Positions 32,938 through 41,978 of a DNA stretch of 64,000 nt are shown here, piece by piece. The notes beneath the pieces were generated by a model. That model did not search any database. It was not told the DNA's origin and worked only from the letters and a program-made list of their open reading frames with translations. Each line of letters begins with the position of its first letter. The stretch's first letter is position 1. Source of the DNA: Burkholderiales bacterium PBB3. GTDB lineage: Bacteria; Pseudomonadota; Gammaproteobacteria; Burkholderiales; Burkholderiaceae_C. The position numbers were made by a program, and so were the translations under genes. The stretch spans positions 1 through 64,000 of the forward strand of contig NKIK01000019.1 of assembly GCA_002256115.1 (NCBI GenBank). The letters run 5' to 3'.

Positions 32938-34524
32938 ATGAAACGTCCAAACGCCCACACCTCTCTTTGCCAAATACTTGCAGGGCTGTGCGCCACCGCA
33001 ATAGCCACTAGCGCACTGGCCACCACTGAGAACACCGTGTTCGACAAGCGCGAACGCGACTGGCGCAATGGTGCCATCGTCTACCAGGTCATCGTGGACC
33101 GGTTCGTCCCGTCGGCTAATCTGAACGCCAAGCGCGCGCTCTACCCTGCTCCCAAAGTGCTGCGCGATTGGTCCGAACCCGCCAAGGCCGGCGTCTACCT
33201 GGAAGACGCCAAGCTCAATAGTGCGGAGCTGGATTTTTGGGGCGGCGACCTGCAAAGCCTGACGACACGGCTAGACCACATCCAGAACCTGGGTGCCGAT
33301 GTGCTCTACCTCAACCCCATCCACCTGGCCTATACCAACCACAAGTACGACGCCTTTGATTTCAAGGCCATTTCGCCCGAATACGGCACGCACCAAGAGT
33401 TCAAACAACTGGCCACGGATGTGCATAAGCGCGGCATGAAGCTGGTGCTGGATGGTGTGTTCAACCACATGGGCCGCAATGCGCCCAAGTTTCAGGATGC
33501 TTTTAAGAACCCCAAAAGCCCTTGGCGCGACTGGTTTGCTATCGGCCCGCAATACAAAGGCGGCGCACGGGTGTGGACGGGTTTTCAGAACCTGCCCGAG
33601 CTGAACCTGGAAAACCCGGCGGTGCGCAACTACCTCTATGCATCGCCCGAATCGGTGGTGCGCAGCTATTTGCGCGATGGCGCAGATGGCTGGCGGCTGG
33701 ACACGGCCTTTGAGCTGGGCCACCCGTTTTTGCGCGCGCTGACGGACGCGGCGCACCAGCAAAAACCCGGCTCGCTGGTCGTGGGTGAGATTGCCAACTA
33801 CCCGGGCGAGTGGCTGCAGTCTATGGACGCGGTGATGAACTTCAGCCTGCGCCAGATTGTGTTGGGCGTGGCAAGTGGCGAGCTCTCCACCCCCAAGGCC
33901 GCGCACATGACCGAGCGCATGGTGCGCGACGCCGGCATCGAGCCCATGCTGAAGTCCTGGATGGTGATCGACAACCACGACATTCCCCGCATTGCCAACC
34001 AGTTCCCCGACACCGCGCTGCGGCGCATGGTGCAGACCCTGCAGTTCACCCTGCCCGGCGCGCCCAATATTTACTACGGTGCCGAGGTGGGCATGACCGG
34101 CGGCCCCGACCCCGAAAACCGCAGCCCCATGCGTTGGGATTTGATGCAAACCAACAACCCCGAGCTGGTGTGGATGAAGCAGCTGATTGCGCTGCGCAAG
34201 ACGCACCGCGCCCTGCGCGTGGGCGACTTCCGACCCATAGAGGCGGACAAGCTCTATGCCTTTGAACGCCACACCGACCGCGCACTAGAAACCGTGCTGG
34301 TGCTGGCCAACCCGACCAGCCAGGAAGTGACAGAGCGTGTGATGGTGGCCAACGCCCACTTGATGGACGACACGCCTTTGGTGGATGTCTTCAACCCCGC
34401 CAAAGCCATCACCACGTTTGGATCGGGCTTCCTCACCGTCACCGTGCCCGCCAAAACCGCGCTGGTGCTGCAACCCCAAGAGCGCGATCTGGGTGGCTAC
34501 AGCCGGTACAAACGCGTAAAGTAA
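32938..34524 (+). CDS. GH13 alpha-amylase family glycoside hydrolase, exported
   Basis: 528 residues starting at 32938, where a signal peptide begins (residues 1-28, ending SALAT). The catalytic barrel has the conserved GH13 regions: DVLYLNPIHL, GMKLVLDGVFNHMG, GWRLDTAF (nucleophile D255), VVGEIANYPG (acid/base E284) and VIDNHDIP (D348). The protein is related to amylases and neopullulanases that act on alpha-glucans or cyclomaltodextrins. There is no starch-binding domain. The paired operator-like sites upstream suggest sugar control. The NTF2-like gene starts 4 bp later. Confidence 0.9.
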   Translation: MKRPNAHTSLCQILAGLCATAIATSALATTENTVFDKRERDWRNGAIVYQVIVDRFVPSANLNAKRALYPAPKVLRDWSEPAKAGVYLEDAKLNSAELDFWGGDLQSLTTRLDHIQNLGADVLYLNPIHLAYTNHKYDAFDFKAISPEYGTHQEFKQLATDVHKRGMKLVLDGVFNHMGRNAPKFQDAFKNPKSPWRDWFAIGPQYKGGARVWTGFQNLPELNLENPAVRNYLYASPESVVRSYLRDGADGWRLDTAFELGHPFLRALTDAAHQQKPGSLVVGEIANYPGEWLQSMDAVMNFSLRQIVLGVASGELSTPKAAHMTERMVRDAGIEPMLKSWMVIDNHDIPRIANQFPDTALRRMVQTLQFTLPGAPNIYYGAEVGMTGGPDPENRSPMRWDLMQTNNPELVWMKQLIALRKTHRALRVGDFRPIEADKLYAFERHTDRALETVLVLANPTSQEVTERVMVANAHLMDDTPLVDVFNPAKAITTFGSGFLTVTVPAKTALVLQPQERDLGGYSRYKRVK

Positions 34525-34528
34525 CGCC

Positions 34529-34960
34529 ATGACCTCACCTACCAGCCCCATTCACGCCGTTTTGAGTGCCTACACCAGCGCGGTGTACGCCCAAGATGTA
34601 GACGCCTTCATGCAGCTCTACACCGCCGATGCGCGCGTGTTTGATACCTGGGGGGTTTGGTCTTATGAAGGCAGCCAAGCGCGGCGCCCGACCATAGCCC
34701 AATGGTTCTCATCGCTCGGCACCGAGCGCGTGCAGGTGAGCTTTGAGGACGTGCAAGTCACGCAAGGCGCTGAGCTTGCGTTTTTGAGCGCGATCACGAC
34801 TTTCGCCGCGATTTCGGCTGAAGGTGAAATGTTGCGCTCCATGCAAAACCGGCTGACCTGGGCGCTGCAGCACCTCGACGGTGCCTGGCGTATTCAGCAT
34901 GAGCACACCTCCACCCCCATTGGTTTTGCCGACCAAAAGGCAATGTTTCACCGCAGCTAG
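34529..34960 (+). CDS. NTF2-like (SnoaL/DUF4440-type) protein
   Basis: 143 residues in the nuclear-transport-factor-2 fold: VLSAYTSAVYAQDVDAFMQLYTADARVFDTWG at the N-terminus and WRIQHEHTSTPIG at the C-terminus. The fold serves many enzymes and binding proteins; no catalytic residues can be named. It follows the amylase gene by 4 bp, so it is probably co-transcribed, but a link with sugar metabolism is not shown. Confidence 0.78.
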   Translation: MTSPTSPIHAVLSAYTSAVYAQDVDAFMQLYTADARVFDTWGVWSYEGSQARRPTIAQWFSSLGTERVQVSFEDVQVTQGAELAFLSAITTFAAISAEGEMLRSMQNRLTWALQHLDGAWRIQHEHTSTPIGFADQKAMFHRS

Positions 34961-34991
34961 GCGGGCACTGCAGGAGAATGAGTTAGACACA

Positions 34992-35014
34992 GGCTAAGTA
35001 GCGAAACTTAGGCC
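34992..35014. terminator. Weak hairpin between convergent genes
   Basis: GGCTAAGT ... ACTTAGGCC can pair with one bulged base. It lies 32 bp after the NTF2-like stop and 28 bp before the stop of the convergent gene at 35042. No T-tract follows, so termination is only a suggestion. Confidence 0.3.
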
Positions 35015-35041
35015 TTGTGGCCAACTGTCCTGCGCTAACGG

Positions 35042-37318
35042 CTACCTGTGGCTGAATGTAATTTTGGCTGCTTCACTGCTCGGAAAATGCCGATGTAAGT
35101 GCCGAAAAGCACGCTTGCCCAGTGCTTGCGTATCCGGACCCACACAGCCTCCGCGGGCAGACCGCACGATCATGCGCAAAGCAGTTGGTAGCCCCCGGTC
35201 CTTTGGGTGCGTGCTGGCCCAATCCAAAACAATGTTCCCGAGGTAATCCGTGGCGTTTGGAATTGCCAACAGAGTCAGACGCTCACTGCGCCAGGCACTG
35301 ATTTCCTTGGGCGACAACATGGGGTGTAGAGGAGGTTCAGGCGGAGCTGGGTCGGTCGAAAAATACCGCCCTTCTGGCAGACTGCACCACCAATTGCGCC
35401 TGTCTATGGCTTCTACAGACCGTCGGTGCATATTGGGTAAGGCTAGCTCCGCAATGTCTTTCGGATCAGTTGAATAGAACTGCGTAGAAATGGATCCCAG
35501 CAAACCGGGATGTTTTGCCAGAAAAATTGCACCTAGTGCACGTTTTTGAGGGATGGCCGTGGCCATGCGGATTTCTATTAGCTCCTCTCGGTTGCTGGGC
35601 AACAGGCTCTTCATGTCTACTTCAAGACGCTCCAATATGTCCCATCGTTGCAATACAAAAGCGCGGACCCAAACGACCCCCAGCAGTGCCTTACGCAACG
35701 GATTGGGTGTGGTTCGAGCACGTTGTAGGTCGTACAGCACATCCAGCGGAAGCGACTCGTTTAAGACTTTGGCACCGACAACGTCAACAACCGGTAGGCC
35801 ACCTGTAGCCGTCGAAGTGGCGTATGCCTTCATCGGCAATACGTAAACCAAGTTACTGAATTCAAGCTTTGACTGCACATGAGGAAGGGAGACATCAGCA
35901 ATTCGATTCCTGTCTTGCTGAGTCAGACCCACGTTTGTATCGTTAAGAATCGCGCGGGCAATCGCCATGGCTGCAGCGTGATTGGATTCCAGTCGAATCA
36001 TGTGATATCGAGCCGTTACAAAAGCAGGTGATCCGCGCGATACATTGCCTGCTTCCCTCAGCAAATTTGGAATTCCGGCGCTACCGGGTTTAGCACTTTG
36101 CAATTTGGCAAGCAACCACAGCTCCGTTTTTGGTAGTTCTAGCCCGTCCGGCAAAGCTACATCGACGCCCATACGCATAGCGGCAAGCCATGCACCAAAG
36201 CCCAAACGTTGCGCCAAAAACGTGCTTTCAATGGCTAAGGCGGCGTCAAAGTCGCGCACATCTTGCCCAATAGTTTCTGGCAGATTGTCTGAACTCAATC
36301 GCTCATCCAATGCGCTTCGCATGCCGTAAGGGTCCGTGACAAGTCCAACCCTCTGCAGTAGCCGATCCGCATCGCGTTTCAGCGCAGGTGCTGCCGCCGA
36401 TTTTTTGAGTTCGTGGAGGCGTAACTCTGCCTGCGTATAAATTTGCTCCACTGTTGTATCGGGCGGAGGCACTTGCAAACTGGCTTGCCGAATCAGGGCA
36501 CGTGCAGCCATATAGAGTCCAATTGAACTCCAGGGAGAGTCTTTGTCGCGGGCTATCGTATCAAAGCGTTGTGTAGCCTCTCCATAGGCACCCGCATAGA
36601 ACTTTGCTGCTGCAATTTGGTAAGCACGGTCTGCTTGGTACCATTTCGGCGTGCTTGGCTCCGGCTCGATTGGAAACGTTACTGACCTCGCTTCGCAGTG
36701 GCTAAAAACTTGATCCTGCCCCTTAACCCAGGACTCAACCCAAGTGCTCACACCGTGTGCGTCTATGCGTAGCTGCAGAGTTCGTGCTGCAGTTCGGTAG
36801 GAGTCAGGATTGCAGTTGGGCAAGTAACTGTCCCAATGCGTCAAAGTGGTTTGTTCGGTTGTGCTACTGGTCGGCGGTTGCCAAGGAGGCGTAGAAACCA
36901 ACTTACGCGCGTCTGCCCAAGATTTCCGTGCGTTCACCATCGCAACGGAATCACGCCAATTGTTTCCGTGATACCCGCGTGAACCATCGTCCCAACAAGG
37001 ATCAAACTCCCGCAAACGGTCAACTTCCACGGTATCAAGTGGCTTCCCAAGCAGATTGCGGTATGCCAGAAACAGATAGAAATGGTCATAGCGGGGATTC
37101 AACACACCGAGAGTTCCAGTTGCAAATGCGTCCAACGATTGCTCTGGCCATTGATATGCCGCGAAGATACTGTTGGCACCTAACTCACAAGCGCGTTTGC
37201 CAGCAAGTCCTTCGGCACCATAAGCACTACTGAAGACGGCCATGGCAAGGACAACGGCCACACAGCCGCGATTTAGTCGCAAGCTAACTACAGAGAAACA
37301 GTTTTTTCCGAGATACAT
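35042..37318 (-). CDS. Large exported protein of unknown function
   Basis: 758 residues. A signal peptide (about residues 1-35, hydrophobic CVAVVLAMAVFSSAYGA) implies a periplasmic or surface location. The body is rich in helical stretches such as WYQADRAYQIAAAKFYAGAYGEATQRFDTIARD, which look like TPR/Sel1-type repeats (about 225-270). The C-terminal third contains RRSVEAIDRRNWWCSLPEGR, which I do not recognise. No partner genes with the same flavour are adjacent. Codon use is AT-richer than its neighbours. A dispersed repeat starts 27 bp upstream of the start codon, so the promoter must lie in or across it; TATAGT in that gap is a candidate -10 box. Confidence 0.72.
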   Translation of the reverse strand: MYLGKNCFSVVSLRLNRGCVAVVLAMAVFSSAYGAEGLAGKRACELGANSIFAAYQWPEQSLDAFATGTLGVLNPRYDHFYLFLAYRNLLGKPLDTVEVDRLREFDPCWDDGSRGYHGNNWRDSVAMVNARKSWADARKLVSTPPWQPPTSSTTEQTTLTHWDSYLPNCNPDSYRTAARTLQLRIDAHGVSTWVESWVKGQDQVFSHCEARSVTFPIEPEPSTPKWYQADRAYQIAAAKFYAGAYGEATQRFDTIARDKDSPWSSIGLYMAARALIRQASLQVPPPDTTVEQIYTQAELRLHELKKSAAAPALKRDADRLLQRVGLVTDPYGMRSALDERLSSDNLPETIGQDVRDFDAALAIESTFLAQRLGFGAWLAAMRMGVDVALPDGLELPKTELWLLAKLQSAKPGSAGIPNLLREAGNVSRGSPAFVTARYHMIRLESNHAAAMAIARAILNDTNVGLTQQDRNRIADVSLPHVQSKLEFSNLVYVLPMKAYATSTATGGLPVVDVVGAKVLNESLPLDVLYDLQRARTTPNPLRKALLGVVWVRAFVLQRWDILERLEVDMKSLLPSNREELIEIRMATAIPQKRALGAIFLAKHPGLLGSISTQFYSTDPKDIAELALPNMHRRSVEAIDRRNWWCSLPEGRYFSTDPAPPEPPLHPMLSPKEISAWRSERLTLLAIPNATDYLGNIVLDWASTHPKDRGLPTALRMIVRSARGGCVGPDTQALGKRAFRHLHRHFPSSEAAKITFSHR

Positions 37319-37332
37319 GTTTGCAAGAAAAT

Positions 37333-37396
37333 TACTATAAAAACAGGAGCTTCTCCCGCACTATCCACGGGCTCAAACACCGATTTGGCTTATCAA
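37333..37396 (+). repeat. Dispersed repeat family 1, copy 6
   Basis: Core 37345-37370 followed by GGCTCAAACACCGATTTGGCTT. It fills most of the gap between the 758-residue exported protein gene and the esterase gene on the same strand. Confidence 0.85.
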
Positions 37397-38082
37397 TCGC
37401 TTACGGGCTTCACTTGAACGCTGGCCGCCTCTTCTGCCGCCGTCCACAGGTGCGGGGCGATGTGGGTGGTGAGCTTGGTGATCGCCAGCTCGATCAAATC
37501 CGGGTGCAGCTCGTGACCAATGAAGGGCAGCACTTCGGCGGTGATGTCGCTGCCCAAGTCGCGTAAGTGGTGGGCCGCGTTCACGCTGTGGGCGTAGGGC
37601 ACCAGCGCGTCTTGCTTGCCATGCAAGAAGTGAATGGTGGTGACGGCGGGCGGTGCATCGGGCAAGGTGGTGAAGCGCCCGCCCATAGTCACTACGCGGC
37701 TGGCCAGCATGGGGGCATGCTTGCTGGCCTCCAACACCATTTCTGCACCCTGCGACACGCCGATCAGCGCCGTGGCAGTGGCCGTAACACCGCTGCGCGC
37801 TTGCCAGTCTTGCACGGCGGATTGCAGCGCTGGCAGGGCCTGGGCCACGCGTGCGGGGCGGTTGTCTTCCGTCACATCGGCCAGGCTAAACCACGCAAAG
37901 CCCTGGGGTGAATCTGCGGGCAAGTCTGCCTGCAAAGACACTACGGTGGCCAACGGAAAAGTCTCGCGCAGCCGCTCGCCCAATGGCAACAGCGACGCAG
38001 CATCGGCACCGGCGGCGTGGCACAGCACGATCAATTGGGCGGGCTCAGCGGGTTCTTGGATAACGAGTGAGAGATCAGGCAT
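37393..38082 (-). CDS. YpfH-like esterase/carboxylesterase
   Basis: 229 residues, alpha/beta hydrolase related to E. coli YpfH and phospholipase/carboxylesterase proteins. The nucleophile is S110 in GVSQGAEM. D158 (HGKQDALVP) and H190 (PFIGHELH) complete the triad. An early catalytic-loop motif LIVLCHAAGADAASL is present. No signal peptide, so cytoplasmic; broad substrate range likely. The patatin-like gene lies upstream on the same strand, separated by 50 bp. Confidence 0.88.
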   Translation of the reverse strand: MPDLSLVIQEPAEPAQLIVLCHAAGADAASLLPLGERLRETFPLATVVSLQADLPADSPQGFAWFSLADVTEDNRPARVAQALPALQSAVQDWQARSGVTATATALIGVSQGAEMVLEASKHAPMLASRVVTMGGRFTTLPDAPPAVTTIHFLHGKQDALVPYAHSVNAAHHLRDLGSDITAEVLPFIGHELHPDLIELAITKLTTHIAPHLWTAAEEAASVQVKPVSD

Positions 38083-38132
38083 GGCGGGGTGGCAGATGAG
38101 GGGTTGGAGAAAATTGAACGGCGCATTGTGCG

Positions 38133-39374
38133 CTACAGGCCGGTCGTTTCAGAGCGGTGCTGGCGGCTGGGGTCGGGGTTGCGCAGGTCGTAGACGTTGA
38201 CACCGGCCTCGGCATCGCTGGGGGTTTTGTGCAGCCATTCGGGGTTGTCGATACAAAACTGAATGTCGGCAGCCCCGGCGCGCCAGCGCTCCATCACTGA
38301 GGCGCGTGAGAACTCGTAATCCGCCGATGGCAAGGCGCGCACGGCGGGGCGGTAGACCAATTGCACCAGGTCAATCTGCCGGGGCGAGCCGTGCTGCATC
38401 AGCTCCAGCACTGCCGGGTGTTCGCGCATTTCGGGGGGCAGTTCCTTCACCAGATTGTCAATGCTGTGCTTGAGCGACTGGATCTGGGTGAGCATGCTGC
38501 TGCCGTAGCGGGTGCGGCTGGAGTACATGATATTTTTGTGCCGCGCCATAGCGCCCAGCAGGTCGGTGGGCATGTCGCCGCGGGCACTGAACAAATCGAC
38601 CTGCAGCACCAGACGGTCTTTGTCCTGGCGGTTGTCCAGCACATAGTGCAGCGGCGTGTTGGAGACGATGCCGCCATCCCAATACGCCGCGCCATCAATC
38701 TCGACCGGCGCAAAGGCTGGCGGCAGCGCGCCGCTGGCCATGATGTGTTCGGGCCCGATGGTGTGGGTGCTGTTGTCAAAGTAAACCGAGTTGCCAGTGC
38801 GCACATCCACGGCACCTACGCTCAGGCGCAGCGACTGGCGGTTGATCAGGTCAAAGTCGACCAGCTCCAACAGAGTTTCGCGCAGCGGCCGGCTGTCGTA
38901 CAGGCCCAGTGCGGATGGCTTGCCCGGCGGGGCCATGAAGTCTAAAAACGAGCGCGGCTGGTAAAAGCCGTTGATGCCCTTGGCGGTAGAAAGCTGGGCG
39001 CTGAACCAATTGAACCCAGTGCGCCAGGGCAGATCGGGCGGCGCAGGCAAGAGCATGCCGCTAGAGACGCGCTCCCAAAAAGCACGCAGGCGCTCTACCC
39101 TGCGCTCGGGCGGGTTGCCTGCAATCAGTGCCGCGTTGATGGCACCAATAGACACCCCGGCAATCCAGTCGGGCGTGTAGTCACTGGCGGCCAGCCCCTC
39201 ATACACACCGGCCTGGTACGCCCCCAAGGCACCACCGCCCTGCAGCACCAGCACGATGCTGCGCTGCTGCGCGGCCTTGCGTTCGGGTGGCGGTGGCGGT
39301 GGCGGTGAGGGTAAAGGTTTAGCGGGTGGTTGGGCTTGCGGCTTAGAGCCCGGACTGGTGCGTTTCACTGCCAT
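38133..39374 (-). CDS. Patatin-like phospholipase (with DUF3734-like C-terminus)
   Basis: 413 residues from the ATG at 39374, which has AAAGGA upstream; an in-frame ATG at 39401 would add nine residues. After a proline-rich tail (residues 10-32) comes the patatin oxyanion motif GGGALGAYQAG (46-56). The nucleophile is S75 in GVSIG and the partner aspartate is D233 in YWDGGIVSN. The C-terminal part continues with a DUF3734-type region. It probably hydrolyses acyl esters of lipids; these cytoplasmic/peripheral patatins often act on membrane phospholipids. The link with the neighbouring esterase is inferred from co-direction only. Confidence 0.9.
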   Translation of the reverse strand: MAVKRTSPGSKPQAQPPAKPLPSPPPPPPPERKAAQQRSIVLVLQGGGALGAYQAGVYEGLAASDYTPDWIAGVSIGAINAALIAGNPPERRVERLRAFWERVSSGMLLPAPPDLPWRTGFNWFSAQLSTAKGINGFYQPRSFLDFMAPPGKPSALGLYDSRPLRETLLELVDFDLINRQSLRLSVGAVDVRTGNSVYFDNSTHTIGPEHIMASGALPPAFAPVEIDGAAYWDGGIVSNTPLHYVLDNRQDKDRLVLQVDLFSARGDMPTDLLGAMARHKNIMYSSRTRYGSSMLTQIQSLKHSIDNLVKELPPEMREHPAVLELMQHGSPRQIDLVQLVYRPAVRALPSADYEFSRASVMERWRAGAADIQFCIDNPEWLHKTPSDAEAGVNVYDLRNPDPSRQHRSETTGL

Positions 39375-39442
39375 GGTCGATCCTTTGGCGCGAACAAGCA
39401 CGCGCCCTCAGACTGTACGACACGGCTGCGGGATTTGGCAGC

Positions 39443-39505
39443 TTGCTACAAACTTGGGAGCTGCTCCCGCACTATCCACGGCCCATACGGGCGATTACTG
39501 CATTA
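39443..39505 (+). repeat. Dispersed repeat family 1, copy 7
   Basis: Core 39456-39481 with GGGAGC at its start, preceded by TTGCTACAAACTT and followed by GGCCCATACGGGCGATT. Located upstream of the patatin-like gene and overlapping the 3' end of the next minus-strand gene. Confidence 0.85.
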
Positions 39506-40061
39506 AGAAAAACGGAATCGAGCCCAGGCCAATCCAATTTTGTGGATTGTTGAGCGGCTTGCCGCCTTTGATTAGCCACACAAACCACGAGTAGTGGCCG
39601 ATGGGGTCGTCATCACTGAAGGTAATACAAGTGCTTTCCCGTTTGACTTGAGACAGACGGAATCCCTTTTCCGGTATGTACTTTTGGGCATAGGGAACGA
39701 TTGCATCGTTCAAGATGCCGATGTTGGGGCCATTTGGTATTCCGCTTGGCGTCCAAGTTCGCACCCGTTGGTTAGGTGAAAGGATTCCAACATAAACATC
39801 CATCTCCTGGCCCACCATGCTAGTCGTGGACAACTGTAAAGACTCGGACTCCGCAATTTCACCTTCAAGACAGTGTCTCCCGTTCCTTGCTCCACTAAAG
39901 ATATTAATGGACGGGTCCCCGGCGTATGGGCCGTAGATAGCAAGACTGATGACAGGCCGAAAGTTTGCAGTTGTGATTTGCGCGCCTCCGTTGGCCGCCA
40001 ATAGCGACAGCGGCGTGCCGAGCGCAAGTACGGCAAACAAATTGCGAATGGAATTAGTCAT
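39495..40061 (-). CDS. Exported protein of unknown function
   Basis: 188 residues from the ATG at 40061, where a signal peptide begins (MTNSIRNLFAVLALGTPLSLLAA). In-frame sequence upstream to 40226 lacks protein-like features. The mature part contains CLEGEIAESESLQLS and GHYSWFVWLIKGGKPL; two cysteines may pair. No known family is evident. The last bases touch a dispersed repeat. The membrane protein at 40084 is its upstream neighbour on the same strand. Confidence 0.6.
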   Translation of the reverse strand: MTNSIRNLFAVLALGTPLSLLAANGGAQITTANFRPVISLAIYGPYAGDPSINIFSGARNGRHCLEGEIAESESLQLSTTSMVGQEMDVYVGILSPNQRVRTWTPSGIPNGPNIGILNDAIVPYAQKYIPEKGFRLSQVKRESTCITFSDDDPIGHYSWFVWLIKGGKPLNNPQNWIGLGSIPFFLMQ

Positions 40062-40083
40062 TTGGATATAGCTGCTTAACTTG

Positions 40084-40362
40084 TTAGGTCTCGGATAGCA
40101 CACCGTATGCAATGCCAAGTATCGCGGCGAGCGGAAACCAAGAAGCAGTAGCGACAATCCCGAACACAAATTGCTCCTTCCGCATGAGGTAAATGGACGC
40201 GAATAGCGACACACCGATGCAGGCAAAAGTGAACCACAGAAAAGATTTCACCGGACCACTACCAGCTGCGGCGGCAATGCCGAAGACCACGAAGAGATAA
40301 ATTACCAGCGCGTTCATCACCAGTGCAACGAACCAACCAAACCACCAAACATATAGCAGCAT
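40084..40362 (-). CDS. Small four-segment membrane protein
   Basis: 92 residues, strongly hydrophobic, with about three or four membrane spans (VWWFGWFVALVMNALVIYLFVVFG, SFLWFTFACIGVSLFASIYL, FGIVATASWFPLAAILGIAYG). No family is recognised. Its stop lies 22 bp before the start of the 188-residue exported protein, so co-transcription is possible. Confidence 0.55.
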   Translation of the reverse strand: MLLYVWWFGWFVALVMNALVIYLFVVFGIAAAAGSGPVKSFLWFTFACIGVSLFASIYLMRKEQFVFGIVATASWFPLAAILGIAYGVLSET

Positions 40363-40545
40363 ATGAGACCTAATTTGTTATCGGAGTGGCGCCTATCTTA
40401 TTTAGAGCGAAGAGCGTCGTCTTGAACCATCGTTGAACTCGCTGTATTTACGAGCCTTTGATATTTAACCCAGTTTCCCCCATCCAATCGCGACCCAAAA
40501 CAAAACGGCAACAAACCCTGCAAAGTCGCTGAATTAAATTGAACA

Positions 40546-40612
40546 ACTACTATTAAAGTAGGAGCTGCTCCCGCGCTATCCATGGGCTGAATAGCGCATT
40601 TGACTTCTAAGC
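40546..40612 (+). repeat. Dispersed repeat family 1, copy 8
   Basis: Core 40560-40585 (AGGAGCTGCTCCCGCGC... TCCATGG), then GGCTGAATAGCGCATTTGAC. It lies downstream of the ATPase gene. The rest of 40363-40647 shows no credible gene. Confidence 0.85.
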
Positions 40613-40647
40613 TCTGAGTTTTCTCCAATGAGGTTTGATCCCGAGAC

Positions 40648-41838
40648 TCAAGACGATTGCGCGTAGGCGGCAAGCAAGCGCGTCGCCTCTAGCGGACCCA
40701 TCACCTCAATGCCCTCTTTCATGGGGTAGGGCTGGGCCACAGGTGCCACCTCAATTTTGCGGCTTGCCTTGAGATCTGCAGCCGCCAGATAGAAGCCCTT
40801 GGTGACAGTGGGCGCAGACGAGCGCTTGATTTCAATGACCCACGTCTGCCCGTCACGAAACTCCAGCACCAGGTCGACTTCAGCGCCATGGCTGGTCCGG
40901 TAAAAACTGACCTGGGCGGCTGGGGCGGCGCAGATAAGTTGTTCTATGACAAAGCCCTCCCAACTGGAACCCGCCACCGGGTGACCCAAAACGCTGTCCA
41001 GACTGTGCAGGCCCAGCAATGCATGCACCAAGCCACTGTCGCGCACATAAACCTTGGGTGCACGGACCAGGCGTTTGCCGACATTGCCGCTCCAGGCTGG
41101 TAGGCGGCGCACCAGCATCAGGTCGCATAACAGGTCGATGTAGCGACTCACTGTTTGCCCGCTGACTGCCAGGGCCGATGCCAGTTTGGACTGGTCCAAC
41201 AGCTCGCCCTGGTTGTGCGCCAACATGGTCCATAGTCGACGCAAGGTGGTGGCCGGAATTCTGGGTCCCATGGCGGGAATGTCTTTTTCCAAATAGGTGG
41301 AGATGAACGCATCCCGCCAGGTCATGCTCATCGCGTCACTGCGGGCCAGCCACGAAAGAGGAAACCCGCCACGCACCCAGAGCGCGTTGAGGTCAGCGGG
41401 CGGGGTGGTCTCATTGAATAGCTCTTGGGCCTGAAATGGCGTGAGTTCTAGCTGCGCAATCCGCCCTGCCAAGCTTTCGCTGGACTGTTGTAGCAGCACG
41501 CCTGAGGCCGAACCGAGCAGCAAGAACTGCGCTTCGGCTTGCCCACCGCGGCGGCGCTGGTCGATAACACCGCGCAGGATGCTGAAGATGCCTGGCAGGC
41601 GCTGAACTTCATCCAGGATGACCAACTGATTGGGGTGCGCCATGAAGAACGCTTCAGGGTCATCCAACTGGCGCTGTGCAGAGGGAAGCTCCAAGTCCAG
41701 GTACAGCGCGCCAGGGTGCGCCTTGAGCTGGGTAAAAGCCAAGGTGGTTTTGCCGGTTTGGCGCGGCCCCAAGAGCGCAACAGCGGGGAACTGTGCGAGT
41801 AGTTCAGTGAGTTGCTGTTGGACTAAACGATCATACAT
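40648..41838 (-). CDS. AAA ATPase with DUF4143 domain
   Basis: 396 residues. The N-terminal ATPase has Walker A GPRQTGKTT at 24-32 and Walker B LVILDEVQRLPG. The C-terminal DUF4143 half carries the RSSHG/AEVDLVLEF (nuclease-like PD-(D/E)xK remnant) and WVIEIKRS motifs. These proteins are widespread, usually of unknown role, and sometimes linked to toxin-antitoxin or mobile-DNA functions. The gene is isolated and surrounded by repeats on both sides. No antitoxin-like partner was seen next to it. Confidence 0.88.
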   Translation of the reverse strand: MYDRLVQQQLTELLAQFPAVALLGPRQTGKTTLAFTQLKAHPGALYLDLELPSAQRQLDDPEAFFMAHPNQLVILDEVQRLPGIFSILRGVIDQRRRGGQAEAQFLLLGSASGVLLQQSSESLAGRIAQLELTPFQAQELFNETTPPADLNALWVRGGFPLSWLARSDAMSMTWRDAFISTYLEKDIPAMGPRIPATTLRRLWTMLAHNQGELLDQSKLASALAVSGQTVSRYIDLLCDLMLVRRLPAWSGNVGKRLVRAPKVYVRDSGLVHALLGLHSLDSVLGHPVAGSSWEGFVIEQLICAAPAAQVSFYRTSHGAEVDLVLEFRDGQTWVIEIKRSSAPTVTKGFYLAAADLKASRKIEVAPVAQPYPMKEGIEVMGPLEATRLLAAYAQSS

Positions 41839-41899
41839 CCGTGCATTTTAGCCATTCATTGGAGAAATTACACGGTTAATTCGATATAAAAATCAGAGA

Positions 41900-41972
41900 T
41901 TCGCTACAAACTTAGGAGCTGCTCCCGCACTATCCACGGCCTGAATGGCCGATTTGGCTTGTAAATGCCGGG
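41900..41972 (+). repeat. Dispersed repeat family 1, copy 9
   Basis: Core 41914-41939, the closest match to consensus, preceded by TCGCTACAAACTT and followed by GGCCTGAATGGCCGATTTGGCTTG. The GGCCTGAATGGCC part is a small palindrome. Located in the 3' flank of the HD-GYP gene. Confidence 0.9.
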
Positions 41973-41978
41973 GCAAAA

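Noticed and set aside
33271-34272. Long reverse frame opposite the GH13 gene
   Set aside because: Antisense shadow; the forward protein has all catalytic motifs.
40398-40673. Small reverse-strand reading frame downstream of the AAA ATPase
   Set aside because: It mostly reads through repeat copy 8 and has no protein-like features.
41914-41939. Family 1 core as DnaA boxes or replication origin
   Set aside because: CTATCCACG has two mismatches to TTATCCACA and the copies are spread over 60 kb; no dnaA gene or AT-rich unwinding region is present.
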